Notes: generated by a model not told the origin, from the sequence alone. DNA of 64,000 bases from Nocardioides renjunii (GCF_034661175.1 NZ_CP141058.1:2046001-2110000), one strand, 5' to 3'; counted from the stretch's first letter, positions 8,561-16,913 are shown. A program made the numbers and translations.

Positions 8561-8580
8561 GTCACCGGATATCCGGTGAC
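8561..8580. repeat. Perfect 20-bp palindrome, first of two copies
   Basis: GTCACCGGATATCCGGTGAC is a perfect palindrome in the intergenic region. A copy with one change is found at 49481-49500, with flanking bases also shared (AG before, CGCC after). Confidence 0.7.
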
Positions 8581-8625
8581 CGCCCCGGCGGCGATCCGGC
8601 GGCGGCGGCCAGACGCCCCCGACAC

Positions 8626-8853
8626 TCACCCCGCGAAGAGCGTCAACCGCTGGCGGATGATCTTGCGGCGCAGCACCACGCGGCGCTTGCCGTCGTTGCC
8701 GATCCGGAGCCGGTCGAGCTCCCAGCCGCCGTGCTCGGCGCGCTCGACGAGCATCCGGGTGACCACGCTGCGGGAGAAGTCCTTGGGCAGCACGAGCGTC
8801 TCGAACTCCCACTCCACGCCTCGCGCCGGCGGGCGGCGCTGCGTCCTGGCCAT
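8626..8853 (-). CDS. DUF5703 family small protein
   Basis: A 75-residue basic protein matching the actinobacterial DUF5703 family. The sequence has the conserved WEFETLVLPKDFSRSVVTRML and GGWELDRLRIGNDGKRRVVLRRKI. The start ATG at 8853 has GGAGATCAC upstream, a modest ribosome binding site, unlike most neighbours. The function is unknown; the GWEL core and size resemble small DUF4177-like proteins. It follows the aldo/keto reductase gene on the same strand with a 29-base gap, so the two may form an operon. Confidence 0.8.
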   Translation of the reverse strand: MARTQRRPPARGVEWEFETLVLPKDFSRSVVTRMLVERAEHGGWELDRLRIGNDGKRRVVLRRKIIRQRLTLFAG

Positions 8854-8882
8854 GTGATCTCCTCTCGGGTGCCGACCCGCGG

Positions 8883-9830
8883 TCAGTCGGCTGACACGTC
8901 GTCGAGCGCGTCGACGATCTCGGGCGGAAGGGTGAGGTCCTCGGTGCTGAGCGCACCGTCGAGCTGGGCTGCGGTCCGGGCGCCGACGACGGGAGCGGCC
9001 ACGCCGGCGCGGTCCCGTACCCACACCAGGGCCACCTGCAACGGCGTCCAGCCCAGACCGTCGGCGGCACGGGCGACGGCCTCGACGATGCCGCGGCCCC
9101 GCTCGTCGAGGTAGGCCGACACGAACCGGGCGAAGTGCTCGCTCGCGCCGCGGGAGCCGGACGGGGTGCCGGTGCGGTACTTGCCGGTCAGGACGCCGCG
9201 ACCGAGCGGCGACCACGGCAGGACGCCGAGCCCGAGCGCCTCCGCGGCGGGCAGCACCTCGTGCTCGACCTGGCGGTTGAGCAGGGAGTACTCGACCTGG
9301 GTGGAGGCGAGCGGGGTCCGCCCGGGCACCGCCCTCTGCCAGGTGGCCGCCTGGGCGGTCTGCCAGCCGGTGTAGTTGGAGACGCCGACGTAGGAGGCGC
9401 GTCCGGAGGTCACGGCGAGGTCGAGGGCGGTGAGGGTCTCCTCGACGGGCGTCTCGTCGGTCCACACGTGCACCTGCCACAGGTCGACGTGGTCGACCCC
9501 GAGCCGGGCCAGGGACGCGTCGAGGGTGGTCAGCAGGTGTCCACGGGAGGTGTTGGTGACCCGCTCGCCCGTACGCCGGGAGATGCCGGCCTTCGTCGCC
9601 AGCACGACCTCGTCACGAGCGACGACGTCGCCCAGGAGCGAGCCGATGAGCTCCTCGCTCGCCCCGTCGCCGTAGCCGGCGGCCGTGTCGAGCAGCGTGC
9701 CGCCCGCCTCGACGAACGCGGCCAGCTGGTCACGCGCCTCGTGCTCGTCGGTGTCGCGACCCCACGTCATGGTGCCGAGGCCCAGCCGGGAGACCTTGAG
9801 GCCGGTGGCACCGAGGGAACGCTGCTGCAT
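8883..9830 (-). CDS. Aldo/keto reductase
   Basis: 315-residue NADPH-dependent oxidoreductase of the aldo/keto reductase superfamily. The sequence begins MQQRSLGATGLKVSRLGLGTMTWG. The catalytic tetrad is seen as D in LLDTAAGYGDGASEELIG together with its Tyr, K in VLATKAGI, and H in DLWQVHVWTDETP. The SNYTGWQTAQAA and LPWSPLGRGVLTGKYR segments are cofactor-binding hallmarks. An extended frame runs upstream to 10067 but overlaps uppP; the start at 9830 is supported by family length and a TACTCT box 7 bases before it. The substrate is unknown. Confidence 0.92.
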   Translation of the reverse strand: MQQRSLGATGLKVSRLGLGTMTWGRDTDEHEARDQLAAFVEAGGTLLDTAAGYGDGASEELIGSLLGDVVARDEVVLATKAGISRRTGERVTNTSRGHLLTTLDASLARLGVDHVDLWQVHVWTDETPVEETLTALDLAVTSGRASYVGVSNYTGWQTAQAATWQRAVPGRTPLASTQVEYSLLNRQVEHEVLPAAEALGLGVLPWSPLGRGVLTGKYRTGTPSGSRGASEHFARFVSAYLDERGRGIVEAVARAADGLGWTPLQVALVWVRDRAGVAAPVVGARTAAQLDGALSTEDLTLPPEIVDALDDVSAD

Positions 9831-9837
9831 GGAGGTG

Positions 9838-9843
9838 AGAGTA
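9838..9843 (-). promoter_or_regulatory. -10 box TACTCT, leaderless start at 9830
   Basis: On the minus strand TACTCT, 7 bases, then the ATG of the aldo/keto reductase; divergent from the uppP promoter at 9881. Confidence 0.5.
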
Positions 9844-9880
9844 GCCACGGGTGCTGCACGGACCCGAGGGGACGCGCCCG

Positions 9881-9886
9881 TAGGCT
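9881..9886 (+). promoter_or_regulatory. -10 box TAGGCT for uppP
   Basis: TAGGCT lies 8 bases before the GTG at 9895 and 11 before the ATG at 9898, consistent with a leaderless or nearly leaderless uppP mRNA. Confidence 0.5.
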
Positions 9887-9897
9887 CCTGCCCTGTG

Positions 9898-10719
9898 ATG
9901 GATCTCCTCAAAGCCGTCGTCCTCGGAGTGATCCAGGGGCTGACCGAGTTCCTGCCGATCTCGAGCAGCGCGCACCTCCGGATCTTCCCCGAGCTGTTCG
10001 GCTGGGGCGACCCGGGCGCCGCGTTCACGGCCGTGATCCAGATCGGCACCGAGCTCGCGGTGCTCATCTACTTCCGCAAGGACATCTGGCGCATCGGCAG
10101 CGCCTGGGTCCGCTCGCTGTTCCAGCCGGAGTACCGCGGCACGCTGGACTCGCGGATGGGCTGGTTCATCATCGTCGGCTCGCTGCCGATCGTGGTGCTG
10201 GGCGTGCTGCTCAAGGACGTCATCGAGCGCGACTTCCGCAACCTCTGGATCATCGGCACGACCCTCATCGTGATGGGCGTCGTGCTCGGCATCGCCGACC
10301 GCGTGGGACGCACCGACCGCCCGATCGCCAAGATCACCCTGAGGGACGCCGTGCTGATGGGCCTCGCGCAGGCGCTGGCGCTGATCCCCGGCGTGTCCCG
10401 CTCCGGCGCGACGATCTCGATGGGCCGCTTCCTCGGCTTCGACCGCGAGGCCGCGACGCGCTTCGCCTTCCTGCTGGCCATCCCGGCCGTGGTCGGGGCG
10501 GGCCTGTTCGAGCTCAAGGAGATCCCGAACGGCCACAACGACTTCGGGTGGGGCCCCACGATCACCGCGACGGTGGTGTCCTTCGTGGTCGGCTATGCCG
10601 CCATCGCGTGGCTGCTGCGCTACGTCAGCACGCGGTCCTACACGCCGTTCGTGATCTACCGGATCCTGCTCGGCGCCGGGACCCTGGCGCTGCTCAGCGC
10701 CGGGGTGCTGACCGCCTGA
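9898..10719 (+). CDS. uppP: Undecaprenyl-diphosphatase UppP
   Basis: Membrane enzyme that dephosphorylates undecaprenyl pyrophosphate to recycle the lipid carrier of peptidoglycan synthesis; loss causes bacitracin sensitivity. 273 residues, with both family motifs: GLTEFLPISSSAHLRI near the N-terminus and LIPGVSRSGATISMGRFLGFDREAATRFAFLL in the middle. Seven to eight hydrophobic segments are visible. The start may be ATG 9898 or GTG 9895 (one codon earlier). The 3' end overlaps the convergent MFS gene by 26 bases. Confidence 0.96.
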   Translation: MDLLKAVVLGVIQGLTEFLPISSSAHLRIFPELFGWGDPGAAFTAVIQIGTELAVLIYFRKDIWRIGSAWVRSLFQPEYRGTLDSRMGWFIIVGSLPIVVLGVLLKDVIERDFRNLWIIGTTLIVMGVVLGIADRVGRTDRPIAKITLRDAVLMGLAQALALIPGVSRSGATISMGRFLGFDREAATRFAFLLAIPAVVGAGLFELKEIPNGHNDFGWGPTITATVVSFVVGYAAIAWLLRYVSTRSYTPFVIYRILLGAGTLALLSAGVLTA

Positions 10720-11935
10720 GCGTGCCGACGAGCAGGACCAGCGCGACGACCTGCGTGACGGCCACGACGACCACCAGCGCCGTCAGCGAGCGCTCGTAGA
10801 GCCAGCCCGCCGCCGTCCCGCCGACGACCGCCAGGAGGCCCTGGATGCCGGCGAACACGCCGTACGCCGTCGCGCGCCGGGGCGCCGCCACGAGGTCGGC
10901 GACGACCGCCTTGATCGTCGAGTCCTGGACCCCCTGCGCGAACCCCCACGCCGCGACGCCTGCGAGCACCGCCGCCAGCGCCGAGCCGAGGGCCAGCGCC
11001 GGCACGAGCGCCACCAGCACCGGCACGACCAGCAGGACGCGCGGACCCGTGCGGTCGTAGACCGACCCGACCACCAGCGCCGCCAGGGCCTCGACGGCCA
11101 TCGCGGCGGCGTAGAGGAGGGGCACCGCCGCCACCGGCAGGACGCCGTCGACGGTGAGGTGGTAGCCGATGATGCCGAAGGTCACCAGCCCACCGGTGGT
11201 CAGTGAGGCGGCGAACGCGTAGCGGAAGAAGTCGCCCGACAACCCGGCTCCGGCGGCCTCGGCCCACCAGCCGCGCCGGGGCTCGTCCTCCGTCGCGACC
11301 GGCGGGACGGAGGCGTCGTACGACGCCGGGTCGGGCACCCGCCGGCGCAGGGCGAGCAGGAGGAGCATCGCGACGGCGCCCGGCACCGCCAGCACGGCGA
11401 GGCCGGCCCATACCGAGGCCACGGCGACCGCCGCCGAGACGACCAGGGGCCCGGCGAAGGCGCCGACCTGGTCCAGCGCCTTGTGGACGCCGAACCCACG
11501 GCCGCGGCCCACGGAGGCGGCGACGTGCGCGAGCAGTGCCGACTTGGACGGCGAGCGGATCGCCTTGCCCAGCCGCTCGAGCAGGATCATGGTGGCGGCG
11601 AAGGCGAGCCCGGCCGCCCCGAGCCGCGGCGCGAGGGCGAGCAGCGGGACGCACACCGCCGTGAGGCCGTAGCCGAGGATGGTCAGCGACCAGTAGCGGC
11701 CGGTGCGGTCGGCGACCGGCCCGAACGCCAGCCGCAGCACCAGTGCCACCGCCTCGCCGGCACCGGTGACCAGGCCGACGACGACGGCGGAGGCGCCGAG
11801 GGCGGCCAGGACGGGACCGTAGACGGAGCGGGCGCCCTCGTAGACCATGTCGGCGGCCAGGCTCACGAAGCCGAACCACCACACCACGCGCCAGGCCGAA
11901 GGAGCGGACGTCGCCGCCTCCCGGTCCGGCCTCAC
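10694..11935 (-). CDS. MFS transporter
   Basis: 413-residue major facilitator with about 12 membrane segments. The N-terminal half has WWFGFVSLAADMVYEGARSVYGPVLAALGASA and RLAFGPVADRTGRYW, the loop 2-3 signature of MFS proteins. The second half carries LVVGSVYDRTGPRVLLV at the pseudo-symmetric position. WGFAQGVQDSTIKAVVADLVAAPRRATAYGVFAGIQG resembles the DUF/MFS group annotated as putative drug or sugar exporters; the substrate is unknown. The GTG start at 11935 overlaps the corA TGA, so the gene is translationally coupled to corA. Confidence 0.9.
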   Translation of the reverse strand: MRPDREAATSAPSAWRVVWWFGFVSLAADMVYEGARSVYGPVLAALGASAVVVGLVTGAGEAVALVLRLAFGPVADRTGRYWSLTILGYGLTAVCVPLLALAPRLGAAGLAFAATMILLERLGKAIRSPSKSALLAHVAASVGRGRGFGVHKALDQVGAFAGPLVVSAAVAVASVWAGLAVLAVPGAVAMLLLLALRRRVPDPASYDASVPPVATEDEPRRGWWAEAAGAGLSGDFFRYAFAASLTTGGLVTFGIIGYHLTVDGVLPVAAVPLLYAAAMAVEALAALVVGSVYDRTGPRVLLVVPVLVALVPALALGSALAAVLAGVAAWGFAQGVQDSTIKAVVADLVAAPRRATAYGVFAGIQGLLAVVGGTAAGWLYERSLTALVVVVAVTQVVALVLLVGTLRRSAPRR

Positions 11936-12912
11936 AGCCACCCGGACTTCTTGAACCAGGCGAAGAGCCCCAGCGACACCCCGACCATCAAGAGCAGCGC
12001 GAACGGGTAGCCGTAGGCCCAGTGGAGCTCGGGCATGTGGTCGAAGTTCATGCCGTAGATCCCCGCGATGAGGGTCGGCACGACGATGAGCGCGGCGCCG
12101 GCGGAGATCTTGCGCATGTCCTCGTTCTGCTGGACCGAGATCCGGGCCAGGTGCGCGTCGAAGGCCGAGGACAGCAGCCCGTCGAGGTTGTCGACGACCT
12201 CCGAGACCCGCTGGAGGTGGTCGGCGACGTCGCGGAAGTAGGTCGCGGTCTCGGCGGTGATCTCGTCGTCGGCGGCCGTGGCGAACTTGCGCATCGGCTC
12301 GCGCAGCGGCATCACGGCGCGGCGGACCTCCGCGATCTCGCGCTTGAGGACGTAGATGCGGGTGGAGTCGTCGGTGCGGGCGGGGGAGAACACCGACTCC
12401 TCGACCTCGTCGACGTCGATCTCGAGGGCGGCACCGACCCGCTCGTACTCGTCCACGACGCGGTCGCACACGGCGTACAGCACCGCCATGGGGCCGTGCT
12501 CGAGGACCTGGGCCCGGTCCTCGAGGTCGCGCCGGGACGCGGCGAGGTCGATGCCCTGGCCGTGGCGGACCGTCACGACGAAGTCACGGCCGACGAACAT
12601 GTTGATCTCGCCGGTCTCGACCGCGTCCTCCTCGTCGACGTACCAGAGGGTCTTGATGACGAGGAACAACGTCCGGCCGTAGCGCTCGAGCTTGGGCCGC
12701 TGGTGGGAGTCGCCGGCGTCCTCGACGGCCAGCGGGTGCAGGTCGAAGGTGTCGGCGATGACCGCGAGCTCCTCGCGGCTCGGGTCGTGGACGCCGATCC
12801 ACTGGAAGTCGCCGGGGGCGCACGGCACCCGCACAGCACCGAGGCTCTGGTCGTCTCCATCGCCGAGCGGGACCCGCTTGCCCTGGTGGTAGAGGGCGTT
12901 GTCGACGATCAC
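11932..12912 (-). CDS. corA: Magnesium and cobalt transport protein CorA
   Basis: Inner-membrane pentameric Mg2+/Co2+ channel. 326 residues: a long cytosolic N-terminal domain (HPLAVEDAGDSHQRPKLERYGRTLFLVIKTL) followed by two C-terminal membrane helices. The ion selectivity motif YGMNFDHMPEL is at the end of the first helix, and the protein ends KKSGWL. The start is a GTG at 12912 with TAGCCT 6 bases before it. It is divergent from the phosphomutase gene, the start codons being 31 bases apart, so both promoters are packed in that gap. Confidence 0.96.
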   Translation of the reverse strand: MIVDNALYHQGKRVPLGDGDDQSLGAVRVPCAPGDFQWIGVHDPSREELAVIADTFDLHPLAVEDAGDSHQRPKLERYGRTLFLVIKTLWYVDEEDAVETGEINMFVGRDFVVTVRHGQGIDLAASRRDLEDRAQVLEHGPMAVLYAVCDRVVDEYERVGAALEIDVDEVEESVFSPARTDDSTRIYVLKREIAEVRRAVMPLREPMRKFATAADDEITAETATYFRDVADHLQRVSEVVDNLDGLLSSAFDAHLARISVQQNEDMRKISAGAALIVVPTLIAGIYGMNFDHMPELHWAYGYPFALLLMVGVSLGLFAWFKKSGWL

Positions 12913-12918
12913 GCGCTC

Positions 12919-12924
12919 AGGCTA
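12919..12924 (-). promoter_or_regulatory. -10 box TAGCCT, leaderless corA start
   Basis: On the minus strand TAGCCT, 6 bases, then the corA GTG at 12912. Confidence 0.55.
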
Positions 12925-12931
12925 GTGCCAC

Positions 12932-12937
12932 TAGGGT
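12932..12937 (+). promoter_or_regulatory. -10 box TAGGGT, leaderless start at 12944
   Basis: TAGGGT, 6 bases, then the GTG of the phosphomutase gene. Its -35 region lies over the opposite corA promoter. Confidence 0.6.
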
Positions 12938-12943
12938 CGCGCT

Positions 12944-13687
12944 GTGCCCACTGTGATCCTCGTCCGACACGGCCGCTCGACGGCCAACGCGACCGGCGTC
13001 CTGGCCGGTCGGCTGCCCGGCGTGCACCTCGACGAGTCCGGCGTGGCGCAGGCTGCCGCGGTCGGCGAGCGGCTGGCCGGCGTACGCCTCTCCGCCGCGG
13101 TCACGAGCCCGCTGGAGCGGTGCCGGGAGACCTGCCGGGAGATCACCTCCCGCCAGGCCGAGCCGCTGCGCGCGACCACCGACCGGCTGCTCTCGGAGTG
13201 CGACTACGGCGAGTGGCAGGGCCGCCCGCTCAAGGACCTCGCCAAGGAGAAGCTCTGGAAGACCGTCCAGGCCCAGCCGTCCGCGGCGACGTTCCCCGGC
13301 GGGGAGTCGATGCGGGCGATGCAGGACCGGGCGGTCGCCGCCGTGCGACGCCACGACGCCCGGGTCGCGGCCGAGCACGGCGAGGACGCGGTCTGGCTCG
13401 CCGTCAGCCACGGCGACGTCATCAAGTCGATCCTCGCCGACGCCCTCGGCACCCACCTCGACCTCTTCCAGCGCATCCACGTGGACCCCGCGTCGGTCTC
13501 CATCGTGCGCTACACGGAGGCGCGGCCCTTCGTCGTGGGCACCAACACCCACGCCGGGGACCTCTCGTGGCTGACGCCCCCCAAGAAGGCCCGGCGCCGC
13601 TCGTCGCGTGCCGCCCGCGCCGACGCCGAGGTCGGCGGAGGGGCCGGTCCCGACACCATGACCGGCGCGCAGCCGGCCACGCCCTAG
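12944..13687 (+). CDS. Histidine phosphatase / MSMEG_4193-family phosphomutase
   Basis: 247 residues of the histidine phosphatase (phosphoglycerate mutase-like) superfamily, corresponding to the actinobacterial MSMEG_4193 family (Rv2135c in M. tuberculosis). The phosphohistidine motif is VRHGRSTAN near the N-terminus, with RCRETC and the second catalytic His in LAVSHGDVIKSILAD. The physiological substrate is not known. It begins a conserved set with DUF3090, a SCO1664-type kinase-like protein and mshC. The last 50 residues (KKARRRSSRAARADAEVGG...) are low-complexity and species-specific. Confidence 0.9.
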   Translation: MPTVILVRHGRSTANATGVLAGRLPGVHLDESGVAQAAAVGERLAGVRLSAAVTSPLERCRETCREITSRQAEPLRATTDRLLSECDYGEWQGRPLKDLAKEKLWKTVQAQPSAATFPGGESMRAMQDRAVAAVRRHDARVAAEHGEDAVWLAVSHGDVIKSILADALGTHLDLFQRIHVDPASVSIVRYTEARPFVVGTNTHAGDLSWLTPPKKARRRSSRAARADAEVGGGAGPDTMTGAQPATP

Positions 13688-13690
13688 GGT
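13685..13690 (+). promoter_or_regulatory. -10 box TAGGGT overlapping the upstream stop codon
   Basis: The TAG stop of the phosphomutase (13685-13687) starts the TAGGGT box, which is 7 bases before the DUF3090 ATG at 13698. Confidence 0.55.
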
Positions 13691-13697
13691 GAGTGGC

Positions 13698-14282
13698 ATG
13701 CCCGTCGTGCACCGCTTCGACCCGCCCGAGCGCTTCGTCGCCGGCACCGTTGGCGAGCCCGGCCAGCGCACCTTCTTCCTCCAGGCACGCGAGGGCGCCC
13801 GGCTGGTCAGCGTCTCGCTGGAGAAGCAGCAGGTGCAGGCGCTCGCCGAGCGCATCGACGAGCTCCTCGACGAGCTGATGCGCGCGGCCGGTGACGAGGT
13901 GCTGATCCCGGCCATCGCACCGAGGGACATGGCGGACAGCCAGCCGCTCGAGCAGCCCATCGAGGAGGAGTTCCGCGCCGGCACGATGACCCTCTCGTGG
14001 GACGGCGCCGACGAGCGCGTCGTGGTCGAGGTCTTCCCGTTCACCGAGGCGGCCGTGGTCTCGCCCGAGCAGCTGCAGGAGGACCTCGAGGACCTGCTCG
14101 AGCCGGAGCCCGAGGAGATCTTCCTGGTCCGCATCACCGCGGCCGCGGCGCGGTCCTTCGTCGAGCGCGCCCGCACCGTCATCGGCGCCGGTCGCCCCGA
14201 CTGCCCGTTCTGCGGCGAGCCCGTCGACCCCGCCGGGCACCTGTGCGTCCGCGCCAACGGCTTCCGGCGCCGTGACCCCTGA
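13698..14282 (+). CDS. DUF3090 family protein
   Basis: 194-residue conserved actinobacterial protein (Rv2134c family). It opens VVHRFDPPERFVAGTVGEPGQRTFFLQARE and ends with a probable zinc knuckle, CPFCGEPVDPAGHLC, which is typical of the family. The biochemical function is unknown, but it sits invariably between the phosphomutase and the SCO1664-type protein. ATG 13698 is preferred over GTG 13689 because of the -10 box spacing. The 3' end overlaps the next gene by 11 bases, indicating coupled translation. Confidence 0.9.
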   Translation: MPVVHRFDPPERFVAGTVGEPGQRTFFLQAREGARLVSVSLEKQQVQALAERIDELLDELMRAAGDEVLIPAIAPRDMADSQPLEQPIEEEFRAGTMTLSWDGADERVVVEVFPFTEAAVVSPEQLQEDLEDLLEPEPEEIFLVRITAAAARSFVERARTVIGAGRPDCPFCGEPVDPAGHLCVRANGFRRRDP

Positions 14283-15066
14283 CCCTCGCTCCTCGGTCGC
14301 CCGGCCCGACGGCTTCCCGACCGGTGAGCTGACGCTGCACGGACGGGTGCTGCCCGCCTCCAACGCCACCTTCGTCGGCGAGATCGCGGGCGTGCGCGTG
14401 GTCTACAAGCCCATCGCGGGGGAGCGGCCGCTGTGGGACTTCCCCGATGGCACCCTCGCCGCCCGCGAGGTCTCGGCGTACGCCGTCTCGGAGGCGCTCG
14501 GCTGGGACATCGTCCCGCCCACCGTCCTCGACGACGGGCCGCACGGCCCCGGCATGGTGCAGCTGTGGCGCGACGAGGCCGACGACCAGTCGCCCGTCGA
14601 CATCGTGGCCGAGGACGAGCTGCCCGCCGGCTTCCGCCACGTCTTCGACGGCCTCGACGCCCACGACCGCGCGGTGTCGCTCATCCACGAGGACACCGCG
14701 CCGTTGCGCCGGATGGCGCTCTTCGACGTCGTGGTGAACAACGCCGACCGCAAGGGCGGGCACGTCCTGCCGATGACCGACGGGCACCGGCACGGCGTCG
14801 ACCACGGGCTGACCTTCCACGTCGCGCACAAGCTGCGCACGGTGCTGTGGGGCTTCGTCGGTGAGCCGATCTCCGACGACGAGAAGGAGGGCCTGCGTCG
14901 GCTGGCCTCGGCCCTCGACGGCGACCTGGGGAGCACCCTCGCCGACCTGCTCGCCGAGGAGGAGGTCGCCGTGACGACCCGGCGGCTGTCCCGGCTGCTG
15001 GCCCGCGGGGAGTTCCCCGCGCCCGCCTCGTCGTCGTACCCCGTCATCCCGTGGCCGCCCTTCTGA
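14272..15066 (+). CDS. SCO1664 family kinase-like protein
   Basis: 264 residues matching the SCO1664 family, which has weak similarity to phosphatidylinositol 3/4-kinase-like catalytic domains. Visible features are [27 protein letters not shown] (possible lysine of a P-loop-like region), then [21 protein letters not shown], with the N-A-D-R-K-G-G-H motif resembling a kinase catalytic loop, and GVDHGLTFH resembling a metal-binding DHG. The substrate is unknown. It starts with GTG inside the DUF3090 gene and is upstream of mshC, as in Streptomyces and mycobacteria. Confidence 0.88.
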   Translation: MTPDPRSSVARPDGFPTGELTLHGRVLPASNATFVGEIAGVRVVYKPIAGERPLWDFPDGTLAAREVSAYAVSEALGWDIVPPTVLDDGPHGPGMVQLWRDEADDQSPVDIVAEDELPAGFRHVFDGLDAHDRAVSLIHEDTAPLRRMALFDVVVNNADRKGGHVLPMTDGHRHGVDHGLTFHVAHKLRTVLWGFVGEPISDDEKEGLRRLASALDGDLGSTLADLLAEEEVAVTTRRLSRLLARGEFPAPASSSYPVIPWPPF

Positions 15067-15207
15067 GACGCGCAGCGACGACCGGGGAACGAGGTCGGCG
15101 CGTCGGCGCGGCCAGATCGAGTCGGCCCGCGGGCGAGGCACGAGCCCGCGAGAGGCCGGAGCGAGATCGAGACGGGCAGCGACGGTCGGAGGCTCACCAC
15201 CGGCGGA

Positions 15208-15213
15208 TAGGCT
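15208..15213 (+). promoter_or_regulatory. -10 box TAGGCT, leaderless mshC start
   Basis: TAGGCT, 7 bases, then the mshC ATG at 15221. mshC therefore appears to have its own promoter in the 154-base gap after the SCO1664-type gene. Confidence 0.6.
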
Positions 15214-15220
15214 GCGCCCC

Positions 15221-16459
15221 ATGCGTGCCTGGTCGTCACCCGACGTTCCCCGACTGCCCGTCGCCGGCCCGGTCGTGCGGTTGCACGACACCGCCAGCGG
15301 CACCGTGGTGGCGACCAACCCGGAGGGTCCCGCGCGGATGTACGTCTGCGGCATCACGCCCTACGACGCGACCCACATGGGCCACGCGGCGACCTACGTC
15401 GCCTTCGACCTGCTCAACCGGGCCTGGCGCAACGCCGGCCACGAGGTCACCTACGTGCAGAACGTCACCGACGTCGACGACCCGCTCCTCGAGCGTGCCG
15501 ACAAGGTCAAGATCGACTGGCGCGAGCTCGCCGAGCGGGAGACGCAGCTGTTCCGCGACGACATGGAGGCGCTGCGCGTCCTGCCGCCGGCGCACTACAC
15601 CGGCGCGGTCGAGTCGATCCCCCAGGTGATCGCGCTCGTCCAGCGGCTCGAGGAGGCGGGGGCGGTCTACACGGTCGAGGACGACCTCTACTTCTCCGTG
15701 ACCGCCGACGACAGCTTCGGCTCGGTGTCCGGCCTCGACCGCGACGCCATGCTGGAGATCTTCGCCGAGCGCGGGGGCGACCCCGACCGCGAGGGCAAGA
15801 AGGACCCGCTGGACTGCCTGCTCTGGCGCGCCGAGCGACCGGGCGAGCCCGCGTGGGACAGCCCGTGGGGTCCGGGCCGGCCTGGGTGGCACATCGAGTG
15901 CTCCGCGATCGCCCTGGACCACCTCGGCACCACCTTCGACGTGCAGGGCGGTGGCAGCGACCTGGTGTTCCCGCACCACGAGATGTCCGCGGGCGAGGCG
16001 CAGGTCGCGCACCCGGGCGAGCGCTTCGCGCGGGTCTACGCCCACGCCGGGATGGTGGCCTACGACGGCGAGAAGATGTCGAAGTCCAAGGGCAACCTCG
16101 TCTTCGTCTCCGCGCTGCGGATGAGCGAGGTCGACCCGATGGCGATCCGGCTCGTGCTGCTGCGCCACCACTACCGCAGCGACTGGGAGTGGACCGACGA
16201 CCAGCTGTGGGACGCCGTGGACACCCTCGCGCCGTGGCGTCGCGCGCTGGCCCTGGGCGCGGGCGCCGACTCGGCGCCGGTCGTCGAGCGGGTGCTCGCC
16301 GCGCTGGCCGACGACCTCGACGCCCCGACCGCCGTCGCCGCCGTGCAGGACTGGGTGGAGGCGACCCTCGGCACGACCGGCCTGGCCGACACCTCGGACC
16401 GCGAGGCGGCGGCCACGATCCACCGCCTGCTCGACGCGGCGCTCGGCCTGTCGCTCTGA
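15221..16459 (+). CDS. mshC: Cysteine--1-D-myo-inosityl 2-amino-2-deoxy-alpha-D-glucopyranoside ligase MshC
   Basis: ATP-dependent ligase of mycothiol biosynthesis that joins L-cysteine to GlcN-inositol; cytosolic. 412 residues, as expected for MshC, which derives from cysteinyl-tRNA synthetase but lacks the anticodon domain. Class I signatures are present: [23 protein letters not shown] with zinc ligand C43 and HMGH at 52-55, and KMSKS at 285-289. Further zinc-site residues are in [14 protein letters not shown] and FPHHEMS. MshC and CysRS are told apart by the short C-terminus and the neighbours (SCO1664-type gene, PAC2, metH). Confidence 0.96.
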   Translation: MRAWSSPDVPRLPVAGPVVRLHDTASGTVVATNPEGPARMYVCGITPYDATHMGHAATYVAFDLLNRAWRNAGHEVTYVQNVTDVDDPLLERADKVKIDWRELAERETQLFRDDMEALRVLPPAHYTGAVESIPQVIALVQRLEEAGAVYTVEDDLYFSVTADDSFGSVSGLDRDAMLEIFAERGGDPDREGKKDPLDCLLWRAERPGEPAWDSPWGPGRPGWHIECSAIALDHLGTTFDVQGGGSDLVFPHHEMSAGEAQVAHPGERFARVYAHAGMVAYDGEKMSKSKGNLVFVSALRMSEVDPMAIRLVLLRHHYRSDWEWTDDQLWDAVDTLAPWRRALALGAGADSAPVVERVLAALADDLDAPTAVAAVQDWVEATLGTTGLADTSDREAAATIHRLLDAALGLSL

Positions 16460-16480
16460 CGTACGCCGCCCCGCGCCTGG

Positions 16481-16745
16481 GCGGTGAGTGAGGCAGGTTC
16501 TGGACGCTGGAAACCTGCGTCACCCACCGCTCGTACGCCGTCCCGCGCGTGGGCGGTGAGTGAGGCAGGTTCTGCACGCCAGAAACCTGCGTCACCCACC
16601 GCTCGTACGCCGTCCCGCGCCTGGGCGGTGAGTGAGGCAGGTTCTGTGCGCTGGAAACCTGCGTCACTCACCGCTCGTACGCCGCCCGAGTCGGAGCGGT
16701 GAGTGAGGCAGGTTCTGGATGCTTGAAACCTGCGTCACTCACCGC
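16481..16745. repeat. Four tandem 50-bp palindromes (72-bp period)
   Basis: Units lie at 16481-16530, 16553-16602, 16625-16674 and 16696-16745. Each has an outer arm GCGGTGAGTGA pairing with TCACTCACCGC (TCACCCACCGC in units 1 and 2), one G-G mismatch, an inner arm GCAGGTT pairing with AACCTGC, and a variable loop of about 10 bases. Spacers of 21-22 bases (TCGTACGCCGTCCCGCG type) are also repeated, and a copy of the spacer precedes unit 1. The array lies between the convergent mshC and PAC2 genes. It has no coding capacity of its own. It might be a bidirectional terminator, a protein binding array or a REP-like element. Confidence 0.9.
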
Positions 16746-16764
16746 TCGGACGGGCGAACGGTGC

Positions 16765-16896
16765 GGCGGTGCGTCAGCCACATCCCTACGCGGCAAACAA
16801 TGGGTGGATCACCGCCCACCGGCGTGCCTGCCCACGACGCGCGCCGCAGGGGTGCGTGAGCCACGCGTGAGCTCACGACAACGTGGCTCACTCACC
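16765..16896. repeat. Two diverged relatives of the palindrome array
   Basis: At 16851-16896, arms GGTGCGTGAGCCACG and CGTGGCTCACTCACC pair at 14 of 15 positions around the small palindrome CGTGAGCTCACG. The right arm keeps the TCACTCACCGC end of the main units but has a different inner arm. At 16765-16816 a weaker version is seen, with GGCGGTG at one end and CACCGCC at the other. Together with the four main units they fill almost the whole 454-base gap between mshC and the PAC2 gene. Confidence 0.65.
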
Positions 16897-16913
16897 GCCC
16901 GGGCGAGCAGCCC

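Noticed and set aside
16481..16745. Possible CRISPR array after mshC
   Set aside because: The 50-bp repeats are palindromes throughout, the 21-22 bp spacers are nearly identical to each other, and no cas gene is near.
16484..16760. Short open frames within the palindrome array
   Set aside because: They only translate the repeat; no start signals and no family.
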